DNA of 64,000 nt from Paenibacillus auburnensis (GCF_927798115.1 NZ_CAKMMG010000001.1:2294001-2358000), one strand, 5' to 3'. Shown: positions 6,770 to 15,475, counted from the stretch's first letter. Numbers and translations are program-made. The notes: generated from the letters alone by a model not told the origin.

Positions 6770-9700
6770 TTACTCTCCGATAAAGATCCCGATGGATCTG
6801 CCGCCGGCATCGACTGTCTCAAAGCTGTGGTTGCTGTCAAAATCAACCGTAGTCACCAATACGTTCTCACGCAGCACATGTTCAAATGCGGTGACGGCTG
6901 CTTTCAGCTCGTCGTCCAGCTGCAGTGAAAGGGCAATCCGTTTCTCAATGACCAGATCCTGACGTTTGCGGGTATCCTGCACAGCACGGATGATTTCGCG
7001 CACCCAGCCCTCTTGCTCCAGTTCCAGCGTAATCTCGGTATTCAGCGCCACGGTCAGACCATACCCGGAGGCGGCAGCAAATCCCGCTTTTGCCTGCTTC
7101 TCAACCAGCAGCTCTTCGGCAGTAATCTGCAGCTCTTCGCCTTCCGGTGAGACAATCGCTACGATGCCTTCACTCACGGCTTTGCGGGTAGCTTCGCTGT
7201 CCATCCCTTTCAGGAAGCCCTGCAGGAAGCCGACGTTTTTACCGTATTTCTTACCTGCTACCTTGAGGTTCAGCTTCAGGGTGAAGTCCACAAAGCCGCT
7301 GTCGCTGTTCTCCAGGACAATATGCTTAACGTTGATCTCATCCTTGATGATCTCCTCATAGTCTGCAATATCCAAATTGCGGTCCAGGGAAACAATCAGT
7401 TCAGACAATGGCTGACGGTTCTTGATGCCGGTTTCGTTGCGCACGTTACGGGCCAGCTCCACAATCCCTCTGGCACTTTCCATATCGCGTTCCAGCTCAA
7501 GGTCGATCAGGTTTTCATCAGCCTTAGGATAATCCGCCAGATGCACACTTTCGCCGCCGCCCAGGTTCGTGAAGATGTCCTCAGACAGCATTGGTGTGAA
7601 CGGAGCCATCAGTGTAGCTGTAGTAAGCAGCACATGCGTCAGTGTCCGGTAAGCATCCAGCTTTTCTTCGCCAAGACCGCTGCCCCAGAACCGGTCACGG
7701 GAACGACGGATGTACCAGTTGCTCAACTCATCCACAAAGTTCTCGATCGCTTTGGACGTATTGACGAAGTCGTTGACGGCAAGGCCCTTATCCACCAGCA
7801 GGATCAGGCTGTTCAGGCGGGAGAGAATCCAGCGGTCCAGCTTATGCTCGGAGACTTTGAACGGATGATCCGCTGGATCATAGCCGTCAATGCCGGCGTA
7901 CAACGTCAGGAATGCATGGGTGTTAACCAGTGTATCTACTACCTTGGATTTGGTCTCGCCGACCAGACCGCGTGAGAAGCGTTTGTTATTCCATGGCGCA
8001 CTGTCAGACAGGATCGCCCAACGGAATGCGTCAGTGCCGTATTCGTTCATGATTTCCCAAGGGTCGATAACATTGCCTTTGGATTTGGACATTTTTTGGC
8101 CGTTCTCATCGAAGATGTGGCCGTGGGCGATAACTGCCTTGTAAGGCGCCTTGCCCTTGAACAGTGTCGACACCGCAAGCAGGCTGTAGAACCAGCCGCG
8201 TGTCTGGTCGATTCCTTCGCAGATCATATCCGCCGGATACTGATCCTCGAAGGTTTCATTGTTCTCGAACGGATAGTGGCTCTGTGCAAACGGCATCGAT
8301 CCGCTGTCGAACCAGACGTCGATGACTTCCGGTGTGCGCACCATTACTCCGCCTTCGCTGAACGGGCTGCGCAGCTTGATATTATCCACATACGGCTTGT
8401 GCAGCTCGATGTCCTCTGCAACTTCGCCGATTGCCATCGAACGCAGCTCAGCGATGCTGTGCGGCGCGAATTCCTTGCCGGTGTCTTGGCAGACCCACAC
8501 GTTCAGAGGTGTGCCCCAATAGCGGTTACGGCTGATATTCCAGTCGACCAGCTCTTCCAGGAACTTGCCGAAGCGGCCTTCCCGCACGTGATCCGGATAC
8601 CAGTCCACGGTGTTATTGTTAGCGATCAGCTGATCCTTGATAGCTGTCGTCTGGATGAACCAGCTGTCTGTTGCATAATAGAGCAGTGGTGTATCGCAGC
8701 GCCAGCAGAACGGATAGCTGTGCTCGTATTTCTCTTTATTGTAGAGCAGTCCTTTTTCGGACAGCACCTTGATGATATCCAAATCGCAGTCTTTAACGAA
8801 GCGTCCGGCAAAATCGCTCACCACACCGGTGTACTTACCGGAAGTATCCACAACATTAACAAAGCTGATGCCATTCTCACGGCAGCTCTTATAGTCATCT
8901 TCACCATGTGCCGGGGCCATGTGTACGATCCCGGTACCGCTGGAATCAGTGACAAAGGACGCACCGACGATTACATTGTGCTTCTCAGCCTGGATATAAT
9001 TGAACGGCGGCGTGTAGCTCTGGCCGATAAAGTCGGCACCTGTGTGGGTAGAAAGGATAGTGTAGTCGCCTTTCAGCACTTCTTCCACCAGGTTTTTAGC
9101 TAAGATATATACGCCGTCTTCCTGCTGGGCACGCACATATTCCATCTCCGGGTTCATGGCCAGCGCCATATGTGCCGGAAGCGTCCAAGGTGTGGTCGTC
9201 CAAGCCAGTACGTAGTCTCCGCTGCCTTCCAGCTTGAACTTAGCTGTAGCACTCAGGTCTTTAACCGTCTTATAGCCCTGCGCCACTTCATGGGAGCTCA
9301 GCGTTGTCTGACAGCTAGGGCAGTAAGGGCTGACGCGGTGTCCGCGGTACATCAAGCCTTTCTCGTGCACCGTAGCCAGGATGTTCCATACGCTCTCGAT
9401 GTAGGTATTGTCCAGCGTCACATAAGGATTATCCAGATCGGTCCAGTAGCCGATCGCTTCCGTGAACTCACGCCACTGCTTCTCGTAGCCGAATACACTT
9501 TCCTTACATTCCTTGATAAATTTCTCTACACCGTATTCTTCGATATCCTGCTTGCCGGAGATGCCGAGCTTCTTCTGCACGCCGAGTTCAACCGGCAGGC
9601 CGTGGGTATCCCACCCGGCCTTGCGCACAACGCGGAAGCCCTTCATAGTCTGGTAACGGCCGATAAAGTCCTTGATAACCCGGCCCAGCACGTGCCCGAT

Positions 9701-9862
9701 ATGCGGCACGCCATTCGCCGTCGGCGGTCCTTCATAGAACACATAGTTCGGGCGTCCCGCACGGTTCTCCATGGATCTGCGGAACGTATTTTCGTCGCTC
9801 CATTTCTTCAGGATGCGGACATCTCTGGCCCGCGCCTTTTCTTTGACATCTACCTTTTGCAT
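6770..9862 (-). CDS. ileS: Isoleucyl-tRNA synthetase, IleRS2-like
   Basis: IleRS charges tRNA-Ile and edits misactivated valine. The 1030-residue product shows the class I signatures HIGH (residues 54-57, canonical order) and KMSKS (about 590-594), GWDTHGLPVE, and the CP1 editing segment TTTPWTLPAHMA. The length, the GLPVE form, the YVFYEGPPTANG block and the lack of a C-terminal Cys zinc cluster fit the eukaryote-like IleRS2 type, which in other bacteria tolerates mupirocin, rather than the roughly 920-residue IleRS1. The ATG at 9862 follows AAAGGA by about nine bases. It is controlled by a T-box leader, separated from it by a 626-bp inserted element. Confidence 0.95.
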   Translation of the reverse strand: MQKVDVKEKARARDVRILKKWSDENTFRRSMENRAGRPNYVFYEGPPTANGVPHIGHVLGRVIKDFIGRYQTMKGFRVVRKAGWDTHGLPVELGVQKKLGISGKQDIEEYGVEKFIKECKESVFGYEKQWREFTEAIGYWTDLDNPYVTLDNTYIESVWNILATVHEKGLMYRGHRVSPYCPSCQTTLSSHEVAQGYKTVKDLSATAKFKLEGSGDYVLAWTTTPWTLPAHMALAMNPEMEYVRAQQEDGVYILAKNLVEEVLKGDYTILSTHTGADFIGQSYTPPFNYIQAEKHNVIVGASFVTDSSGTGIVHMAPAHGEDDYKSCRENGISFVNVVDTSGKYTGVVSDFAGRFVKDCDLDIIKVLSEKGLLYNKEKYEHSYPFCWRCDTPLLYYATDSWFIQTTAIKDQLIANNNTVDWYPDHVREGRFGKFLEELVDWNISRNRYWGTPLNVWVCQDTGKEFAPHSIAELRSMAIGEVAEDIELHKPYVDNIKLRSPFSEGGVMVRTPEVIDVWFDSGSMPFAQSHYPFENNETFEDQYPADMICEGIDQTRGWFYSLLAVSTLFKGKAPYKAVIAHGHIFDENGQKMSKSKGNVIDPWEIMNEYGTDAFRWAILSDSAPWNNKRFSRGLVGETKSKVVDTLVNTHAFLTLYAGIDGYDPADHPFKVSEHKLDRWILSRLNSLILLVDKGLAVNDFVNTSKAIENFVDELSNWYIRRSRDRFWGSGLGEEKLDAYRTLTHVLLTTATLMAPFTPMLSEDIFTNLGGGESVHLADYPKADENLIDLELERDMESARGIVELARNVRNETGIKNRQPLSELIVSLDRNLDIADYEEIIKDEINVKHIVLENSDSGFVDFTLKLNLKVAGKKYGKNVGFLQGFLKGMDSEATRKAVSEGIVAIVSPEGEELQITAEELLVEKQAKAGFAAASGYGLTVALNTEITLELEQEGWVREIIRAVQDTRKRQDLVIEKRIALSLQLDDELKAAVTAFEHVLRENVLVTTVDFDSNHSFETVDAGGRSIGIFIGE

Positions 9863-9905
9863 GAGGGTCAATCCTTTCGTGGGTTTAGTCTTTAAACCAT
9901 TTTCG

Positions 9906-10531
9906 ATCCCCCTAAATCCCCCTTAGCCAAGGGGGACCCCGAGGGCCCCGGCCCTCTGGACACCCGGAATATTGGCTAGTTCCGGGACAGAGTCGGTGTG
10001 ATTGGTGGTTTTTGTTGTAGTCCTCGCTTGTCGCCGCAAGCGGCCCGCTCTACCTCAGGCACGCTAGTCGCGTAGCCCGCCGCTGGCCGTTGCTCTTGGG
10101 CACCCGCCCCGCGATCCCGTTAGGGCAGCGCTGGGCGGGGCGCCTCCGGCGGCGGGGCGAAGCCGCCGCAGGCCCGTAGCTCTTGGGGCACCCGCCCCGC
10201 GATCCCGATTGGGCAGCGCTGGGCGGGGCGCCCTCGGCGGCGGGGCGCAGCTGCCGCTGGTCCGTTGCTCTTGGGGCACCCGCCCCGCGATCCCGTTAGG
10301 GCAGCGCTGGGCGGGACGCCTTGCCTTTGCCGTTAGTCTTTCGGCTTTGGCTCTTGCCTTAAGGTAAGGCCCCGCAGGCGTCCCCGCCAGGGGAGTCTAA
10401 GAAGGGCCGCTCCCCCGCCGAAGTGATCCCTCCCGTCCGCTATCGCCGCTCTCTGCTCGGAGCCCTTGTTGCAGGTGTCCAGAGGGCGGCGAGCCCTTGG
10501 GGTCCCCCTTGGAAGGGGGATTTAGGGGGAT
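9906..10531. mobile_element. 626-bp GC-rich element with terminal inverted repeats
   Basis: The two ends are imperfect inverted repeats of about 57 bases. Each begins ATCCCCCTAAATCCCCCTT, forms a small hairpin with CCAAGGGGG, and ends near CCCTCTGGACACC (left arm about 9906-9965, right arm about 10473-10531). The interior contains three 87-88 bp repeats and no credible protein. No target duplication is obvious at the ends. The structure resembles a MITE-like, non-autonomous element. It sits precisely between the T-box terminator and the ileS ribosome site. Confidence 0.7.
10088..10320. repeat. Three GC-rich repeats of 87-88 bp
   Basis: Near-identical units start at about 10088, 10175 and 10263. 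Each contains TTGCTCTTGGGGCACCCG, CGATCCCG, and GGGCAGCGCTGGGCGGGG, and each can fold on itself through its CCCGCC and GGGCGGG parts. A short minus-strand reading frame across the array is made only of the repeat and is not credible as a protein. Confidence 0.85.
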
Positions 10532-10857
10532 AAGACGCAAACGAGCGCCACCCCGCCCCCAAAGGGGCGAGACGACGCTCGCGATACCACCCTAATTCTG
10601 CGCTTCACGCACATCCTTAAGGGGAGTGTATTCAGCACAATCTCAGTTCCGCACATAATTGTACTGTACGGGTCCGGGATAACGTCCGGCAGACGGCTGC
10701 ACCTACGCACGAATACATCGCTTCAGCTTAGCTTCTAGGGGAAGATCTTCCGGCAAGGCGTGAACAATCGGCTCGCAGCAACCGCCGACTCTCTGGAGAA
10801 CAATACCTTATCGTACTTTGTCCCGTCATCGAATAATTATGAACATGACACAGATAT
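10532..10857 (-). promoter_or_regulatory. T-box leader (isoleucine) upstream of ileS
   Basis: Read on the minus strand, the leader carries the stem I elements AGTACGATAAGG and AGAGAGTCGGCGG, a probable ATC isoleucine specifier at 10746-10744 in the sequence GGAAGATCTTCC, and the T-box motif AGGGTGGTATCGCG at 10580-10593 (one change from AGGGTGGNACCGCG). The antiterminator bulge TGGT would pair with an ACCA tRNA end. An 18-bp terminator stem (10542-10559 with 10564-10581) follows, ending in TTTGCGTCTT. Uncharged tRNA-Ile is expected to favour read-through into ileS. Confidence 0.9.
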
Positions 10858-10863
10858 GTTCTA

Positions 10864-10892
10864 GTTATAGACGTTTTAAGAAAAAATGTCAA
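10864..10892 (-). promoter_or_regulatory. Sigma-A promoter of the T-box/ileS transcript
   Basis: TTGACA (10887-10892) and TATAAC (10864-10869) are separated by exactly 17 bases on the minus strand. The predicted start near 10857 gives a T-box leader of the usual length. Confidence 0.8.
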
Positions 10893-11009
10893 CACCCACA
10901 GCACCGCAGGTAACGGGCTTATTCATCCGTTAGCAGCTTGCCCACTCCGGCTTGCCACTATACCGTCTCCCTTGGCCTGAGCGAATCCAGTCACGACTTA
11001 AGCACCAAA

Positions 11010-11495
11010 TCAGAGCAGATTCTCGCTGGTTTCGCGGCTTTCGAGCGCGTTCCAGTCATCCTGGGAGAGCAGCTCCAGCTGCGCTTCTACTAATGTACGG
11101 AAGCGGGTACGGTAGATAGAGGCCTGCTTACGCAACTCTTCCGTCTCAATCGCTACCTTGCGGGATTTGGACAACGCTTCATTGATAATGCGGTCAGCGT
11201 TCTTTTCTGCTTCTTTAATGATCAGCTGTGATTCTTTCTTGGAATTGTTCTTCACATCATCAGCCGCTTCCTGAGCGACAAGGATAGTCTTCGATAAACT
11301 TTCCTCGATATTCACAAAATGGTCGAGACGCTCTTGAATGGTCAGAAGCTGGTTATGCAACTCTTTGTTCTCACGAATGACGCTTTCATAATCCTTGATT
11401 ACCTGATCAAGAAATTCATTGACCTCGTCTTCATCATAACCACGGATTCTCCGGGAGAACTCCTTGTTATGTATATCGAGCGGCGTTAATGGCAT
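11010..11495 (-). CDS. divIVA: Cell-division and polarity protein DivIVA
   Basis: DivIVA binds negatively curved membrane at the septum and poles and recruits division and sporulation factors. The 161-residue protein opens with the typical PLTPLDIHNKEFSRRIRGYD membrane-binding segment, followed by DEDEVNEFLDQVIKDYE and a long coiled coil (about residues 30-145). The ATG at 11495 is preceded by AGGAGG at eight bases; the GTG at 11504 lies inside that site. The neighbours, ylmH upstream and ileS downstream, match the B. subtilis order. No strong terminator follows before the T-box promoter. Confidence 0.92.
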   Translation of the reverse strand: MPLTPLDIHNKEFSRRIRGYDEDEVNEFLDQVIKDYESVIRENKELHNQLLTIQERLDHFVNIEESLSKTILVAQEAADDVKNNSKKESQLIIKEAEKNADRIINEALSKSRKVAIETEELRKQASIYRTRFRTLVEAQLELLSQDDWNALESRETSENLL

Positions 11496-11825
11496 GCTGT
11501 GCACCTCCTAGAAATTTCGGACCTTTTATGTGCCTGAACTATGAATCATAGGGTGTCCCGGCAGACATAGAAGAAAGACTGTACTGTAAAAAGAATCGGA
11601 TGCATCGTCCCATCTGAAGGAGGCAGCCGGTTCTTCGAGAAAATAAGGATGTTAACTGATTTATACATCCTTACATTTTCAATGATAAGGCGCAAGTAGG
11701 AATTCATCTTGAAATGCCGCTTCAGGAACCGCCCCTTCTAAGAGTATCGGCGCCCGGCTTTCAAAATGTTTGCTTCCCTAGAGATAATCAATTTCGACAA
11801 GCACTTGCAGATTCCTGCTAGGGAT
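11496..11825. other. Intergenic region between ylmH and divIVA
   Basis: No gene is seen here. A weak terminator-like hairpin, AAGGATGT (11645-11652) with ACATCCTT (11665-11672), is followed on minus by ATTTT. Just beyond the ylmH stop, TCCCTAG (11775-11781) pairs with CTAGGGA (11818-11824) around an inner CAAG/CTTG hairpin. I see no convincing -35/-10 pair for divIVA, although a separate promoter is likely. Confidence 0.4.
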
Positions 11826-12608
11826 TCACACAAATTTACCGATCCGGACCCGGTACCGGCCTTTTTTCGTCAGGCTGCCAATCTCCAGAACCTTGAACCG
11901 GCCAAAACCCTGGATGGAGACCATGTCCCCATCCTTGAGTCCGCAGGAAGGGTCCTCCTCTACTTTCCAGTTCACCCGGACGCGTCCGGCTTTGATCGGA
12001 ATTAATATTTTGCTCCGGCTGAGCCGGGTAACGTCTGCAGCAATACCATCAAGCCGCAGGGAAGCAACCGTTAATTCCATCGTCTCAAGCTTAACCTCAC
12101 TGCTGCGCAAGCCGGATAACGGCAAAAGCTCTGTACTAACATTAATCCGGTGTACTCCCGTCAGATTCATCGCCAGATAATCTGCGATATCTGCCGCTAC
12201 GACCACATGACACCCATCCTCTAGCACATGAATATCGCCGATTTTCCCTCTTTTGACCCCTAATCCAAGGATAGCGCCCATATAATCGCCATGCTCCAGA
12301 GAGAGGAATTTCTGCTCCCCGGAGGAAATTGCGAGGACCTTAAGCTCCATGTCTTCGTCTGATAGATCCCGGTAATCGGGAGCCACCAGTGCACGTTTCC
12401 GCTCGGCACCTTCAGAACCGCCCTCCCATCGTACTTCAACATCGGGATGGCGGTTCACAAGACTCTGCAGAATATATCCTTGGCGCGGATCAAGAAATTC
12501 AGTCAGCTTAGTCTCATGATATTCTCCTGCATGGGTGACCCATTCCCAGGCCTTGTCCACAAATTGCCGTTCGTCAGGATGAAAATGCCCGTAAATTTCA
12601 TTCTTCAT
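11826..12608 (-). CDS. ylmH: S4-domain RNA-binding protein YlmH
   Basis: YlmH is a conserved RNA-binding protein of the sepF-ylmG-ylmH-divIVA block in Gram-positives. The 260-residue product has an N-terminal globular region beginning MKNEIYGHFHPDERQFVDKA and a C-terminal S4 domain (about residues 180-240) with RLDGIAADVTRLSRSK and GDMVSIQGFGRFKV. Other firmicute YlmH proteins are reported to act on the ribosome; that is family knowledge. It lies four bases downstream of ylmG, so the two are co-transcribed. Confidence 0.9.
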   Translation of the reverse strand: MKNEIYGHFHPDERQFVDKAWEWVTHAGEYHETKLTEFLDPRQGYILQSLVNRHPDVEVRWEGGSEGAERKRALVAPDYRDLSDEDMELKVLAISSGEQKFLSLEHGDYMGAILGLGVKRGKIGDIHVLEDGCHVVVAADIADYLAMNLTGVHRINVSTELLPLSGLRSSEVKLETMELTVASLRLDGIAADVTRLSRSKILIPIKAGRVRVNWKVEEDPSCGLKDGDMVSIQGFGRFKVLEIGSLTKKGRYRVRIGKFV

Positions 12609-12612
12609 CCGT

Positions 12613-12882
12613 TTAGCCGAAAATCAGGTTAACAATGGAGTGAAGCCCGCCGACAGCAAAGCGCAGCACGATAATCGCAATGATTGGGGAAATGTCTATC
12701 GTGCCAAAAAGCGGAGGAATAATTCTCCGGAACGGGCTAAGGTACGGCTCCACAAGCTTGCCGAGCAATTCACCAATAAAGTTCTCGCGCAGATTAGGCA
12801 ACCAGGACATGAGAATGTATATAAGAATCATGTAATAGTAAATCTGAAATAGGATGTTGATAATAGAAGATATTTCGTTCAA
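12613..12882 (-). CDS. ylmG: YggT-family membrane protein YlmG
   Basis: This 89-residue protein has two hydrophobic segments, at the N-terminus (IINILFQIYYYMILIYILMS) and C-terminus, separated by the family motif LVEPYLSPFRRIIPP and the following GTIDISPIIA. This is the YggT family, found beside sepF in firmicutes and cyanobacteria and linked to membrane organisation and division. It lies between sepF and ylmH with only a few bases on either side. Confidence 0.9.
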   Translation of the reverse strand: MNEISSIINILFQIYYYMILIYILMSWLPNLRENFIGELLGKLVEPYLSPFRRIIPPLFGTIDISPIIAIIVLRFAVGGLHSIVNLIFG

Positions 12883-12889
12883 ACCCTGT

Positions 12890-13333
12890 TCACCTCATTC
12901 TGTTGTAATCTTGATCGTCACCTAGAATTTCTGTAATGGAGCCTTGAATTTCAACTGTATCCGGTGTGCACATAAATATATTGCCCCCAATCTTGGAGAT
13001 TCCTCCACCCAGGGCATAAACAGTTCCACTGAGAAAATCAATAATCCGCATCGCCTGATCGTTGCGTACACGCTGCAGATTAATGACGACCGTACGGTGC
13101 GAGCGAAGGTGATCAGCGATTTCCTGAGCCTCCTCGTAGGAACGGGGTTCATACAGTACGACCTTTACATTTTTTTGCGAATGGATACTGACGACGTTGG
13201 CCCGCTGATTTTTGCGGGTTTCTACAGGGGCGGGCTCGTATTCATCCTCATCACGGGAGATTTGCTCCCGTTCCACAACTTCCTCTTCCTCCTGCAAGCC
13301 CAAAAAACTCATAAACCGGTTCATCACGCCCAT
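12890..13333 (-). CDS. sepF: Cell division protein SepF
   Basis: SepF anchors and bundles FtsZ at the division site. The 147-residue protein has an N-terminal amphipathic helix ([11 protein letters not shown]), an acidic linker, and the C-terminal SepF/DUF552 domain (about residues 60-140) including [19 protein letters not shown] and [16 protein letters not shown]. The ATG at 13333 overlaps the ylmE stop in a TGATG arrangement and has AGGAGG seven bases upstream. It is coupled to ylmE and ylmG. Confidence 0.93.
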   Translation of the reverse strand: MGVMNRFMSFLGLQEEEEVVEREQISRDEDEYEPAPVETRKNQRANVVSIHSQKNVKVVLYEPRSYEEAQEIADHLRSHRTVVINLQRVRNDQAMRIIDFLSGTVYALGGGISKIGGNIFMCTPDTVEIQGSITEILGDDQDYNRMR

Positions 13334-14031
13334 CAAGCTCCCTCCTCGTGACCTACTAATACCGTCCCCAGGCGCACCTGGGTGGCTCCTTCCTGTATCG
13401 CCACTTCAAAATCATTCGACATTCCCATCGACAGCTCTTGTATAGGCTCAGGTGTCAAAGCTAGCAGATTGAGCTCATCTCGAAGCTCACGGAGTCCGCG
13501 GAATACGGGACGTGTAAGCTCCGGATCGCCTTCGTGAGGCGCCATCGTCATCAGTCCAATTACTTTTACACGGTGCAGAGAAGCGATTTCCCGCAGAAAT
13601 CCCGGCACCGCTTCAGGCGGCAAACCAAATTTCGTATCTTCTCCTGAAATGTTCACCTGGAGGAAGACCTTCACGGTAATTCCCGCAGCATCGGCTTTTT
13701 TGTGCAGTTCTTTTGCCAATGATAACCGGTCCAAAGAGTGTATATATTCAAATTTGCCGATAACGTCCTTAACCTTATTGGTCTGCAAATGGCCGATAAA
13801 ATGCCATGTACCCTTGTCTCCCAGCGCTTTCCACTTATGCTCGGCATCCTGCCAGCGGCTCTCGGCAATGTCCTCTAATCCTGCCTCCAGCACAGCAGCC
13901 ACCGTCTTCAGCGATACATATTTCGTCACTGCGATAACCTTGACGTCACTTACATCCCGGCCGCTTGCCGCGCAGGCACGTGCTACACGTCCCTCTACAT
14001 CGGCGATTCTCTCCTGCAGTGTCAAAACCAA
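13333..14031 (-). CDS. ylmE: YggS-family PLP-binding protein YlmE
   Basis: A 232-residue member of the YggS/PROSC family, which binds pyridoxal phosphate and helps PLP and amino-acid homeostasis without a clear enzyme activity. The PLP lysine lies in [10 protein letters not shown] near residue 36; further family motifs are [22 protein letters not shown] and the closing [13 protein letters not shown]. The start codon is TTG at 14031, nine bases from AAAGGAG. Its stop overlaps the sepF start. Confidence 0.9.
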   Translation of the reverse strand: MVLTLQERIADVEGRVARACAASGRDVSDVKVIAVTKYVSLKTVAAVLEAGLEDIAESRWQDAEHKWKALGDKGTWHFIGHLQTNKVKDVIGKFEYIHSLDRLSLAKELHKKADAAGITVKVFLQVNISGEDTKFGLPPEAVPGFLREIASLHRVKVIGLMTMAPHEGDPELTRPVFRGLRELRDELNLLALTPEPIQELSMGMSNDFEVAIQEGATQVRLGTVLVGHEEGA

Positions 14032-14034
14032 CGT

Positions 14035-14889
14035 TCAACTCTCCTTTATTCCGATCCAGCTCGTCATTCTCCCTGTAATCCCCTGTTCCTTCCGGTAAGA
14101 AAAGAACAGATCGGTGTTACAGCTTGTACACCACGTTGTACATTCGATATGAGTCGGCAAAATTCCTGCTTTTATCATAATGCGTTGATTCAATTCTTTC
14201 AAGTTCAGCATACTTTTGCTGTCATCGGATAGCGATTTGCTGTATAAGTCCTGCTCTGTCCCCGAGGAAGCGATGTGAGCCAATGTTTCTTCTAACTGAA
14301 GAACATGTTTCATTACATTGTCGTCGACCTCGTAGCAGCATTCTCCAATAGAGGGTCCTATAGCAGCTAAAATATGCTGCGGCTTACTTCGGTATACCTC
14401 CGCCATTTTATTGACCATGGCCCCGGCAATTTCCGCTACGGTCCCTTTCCAGCCTGCATGGGCCAAGCCTGCTACACGCTCCACCGGATCATAAAAGTAC
14501 AGCGGTACACAATCCGCATAAAAAGAAGTTAGCAGCACTCCCGGCACATTGGTCAGCAGCCCATCTGTCGACTGGAAGGCCGATACTCTTGTCCGGCTGC
14601 CGCGTCCGCGGTCTGCCTCTGTCACTACCTCTATATGTTTACCGTGGGTCTGCTCCCCGCAGGTCCAGGCATCCAAGCTAAAACCCAGGCTCTCCGCGAG
14701 CATTCTCCGGTTGCTGAGCACATCGTCCGGATCATCGCCGACATGAAAGGCACAGTTGAAGCTTTCATAAGGCGGTTTGCCGGCTCCGCCCTGTCTTCCT
14801 GTGAAGCCGGCTGTAATCTCTCTGTACCCGCGCCACGGCTCCAGCTCCAGCAGCACAGGCATCCCCTGTTTTTGCACAAATGGTTCCAT
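14035..14889 (-). CDS. pgeF: Peptidoglycan editing factor PgeF (YlmD)
   Basis: PgeF belongs to the multicopper-oxidase-like DUF152 family, now described as removing wrongly incorporated residues from peptidoglycan precursors. The metal-site motifs CGEQTHGKHIEV, SFYADCVPLYFYDP and GLAHAGWKGTVAEI are all intact in this 285-residue product. The ATG at 14889 is preceded by GGAGG at eight bases; longer reading-frame starts upstream have none. It leads the pgeF-ylmE-sepF-ylmG-ylmH operon. Two direct repeats lie just upstream. Confidence 0.9.
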   Translation of the reverse strand: MEPFVQKQGMPVLLELEPWRGYREITAGFTGRQGGAGKPPYESFNCAFHVGDDPDDVLSNRRMLAESLGFSLDAWTCGEQTHGKHIEVVTEADRGRGSRTRVSAFQSTDGLLTNVPGVLLTSFYADCVPLYFYDPVERVAGLAHAGWKGTVAEIAGAMVNKMAEVYRSKPQHILAAIGPSIGECCYEVDDNVMKHVLQLEETLAHIASSGTEQDLYSKSLSDDSKSMLNLKELNQRIMIKAGILPTHIECTTWCTSCNTDLFFSYRKEQGITGRMTSWIGIKES

Positions 14890-14923
14890 CCTCTCACCTC
14901 CGCTTAAGTGTACCATAAGAGAA

Positions 14924-15034
14924 CCCCACAAAGTGACGTTAGGACTCAGAAGCCTATTCAAGTACTTTGCGGGGACCCCAAAACCTAACAGGATTTCCCC
15001 ACAAAGTGAGGTTAGGACTCTGAAGCTTACTCAG
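14924..15034. repeat. Paired direct repeats with an inverted partial copy
   Basis: CCCCACAAAGTGACGTTAGGACTC at 14924 is repeated with few changes at 14997, a spacing of 73 bases. Between them, CTTTGCGGGG and CCTAAC are the inverted counterparts of CCCCACAAAG and GTTAGG. The block lies just upstream of pgeF and outside any plausible gene. Confidence 0.65.
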
Positions 15035-15054
15035 GGTCTTTACCACAAAGCATC

Positions 15055-15083
15055 AAAAAAGACGCACCCGGTTAATAAGTGCG
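15055..15083 (-). terminator. Terminator after the YlmC/YmxH gene
   Basis: CGCAC (15063-15067) pairs with GTGCG (15079-15083), followed on minus by TCTTTTTT. The gene's stop codon lies inside the hairpin. Confidence 0.75.
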
Positions 15084-15416
15084 CCGTTCATTGCGGTCCC
15101 CCCGTTCCAGATACATCGTTTCCCGTTCTTCCTGCCCTTGCGGCATTCTGGATTCCTCAATCTTAACGAGCACGACATCCGCGCCAATCTTAACAATATT
15201 CCGCCAGGGAATAATCAGATCGGCTCCGCCTCCGAAAAGCCCCATAAAACGGGTGAAACCGGGAACGATGATAGCATCAATCACGCCACGACGCAGGTCA
15301 AGCTCCAGATCGCTGATCTGTCCCAGCCGTTTTCCATCCACGATATTAATGACATCCTTTGTCTGGAAATCGGAAATCTTCATTTTTTTGCCTGAGCCCA
15401 AAGAATCCTCGTTCAC
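15072..15416 (-). CDS. YlmC/YmxH-family sporulation protein (PRC-barrel)
   Basis: A roughly 115-residue PRC-barrel protein of the YlmC/YmxH family, generally linked with sporulation. The core is MKISDFQTKDVINIVDGKRL, DLELDLRRGVIDAIIVPG and the GGGADLIIPW stretch. Start choice is uncertain: GTG 15416 has AGGGG seven bases upstream; a TTG at 15434 and an ATG at 15383 are alternatives. It lies between sigG and pgeF, as in Bacillus, and has its own terminator. No exact function is known. Confidence 0.8.
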   Translation of the reverse strand: MNEDSLGSGKKMKISDFQTKDVINIVDGKRLGQISDLELDLRRGVIDAIIVPGFTRFMGLFGGGADLIIPWRNIVKIGADVVLVKIEESRMPQGQEERETMYLERGDRNERRTY

Positions 15417-15475
15417 CACGCCACCCCTGTACAATCAGACCTATAGCTGAGTATATGATCTAAAGGCTTGGCAAC

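Noticed and set aside
8096..9103. A 335-codon plus-strand frame inside ileS
   Set aside because: It lies opposite the conserved synthetase core and has no family features or start signal.
10064..10279. A 71-codon frame in the GC-rich array
   Set aside because: Its sequence is only the repeated 87-bp unit, rich in Pro, Arg and Gly, with no homologous feel.
10088..10320. CRISPR-like regular repeats
   Set aside because: The repeats are 87-88 bp and adjacent, with no unique spacers and no cas genes.
10522..10710. A 62-codon minus-strand frame in the ileS leader
   Set aside because: It runs through the T-box antiterminator and terminator and has no coding features.
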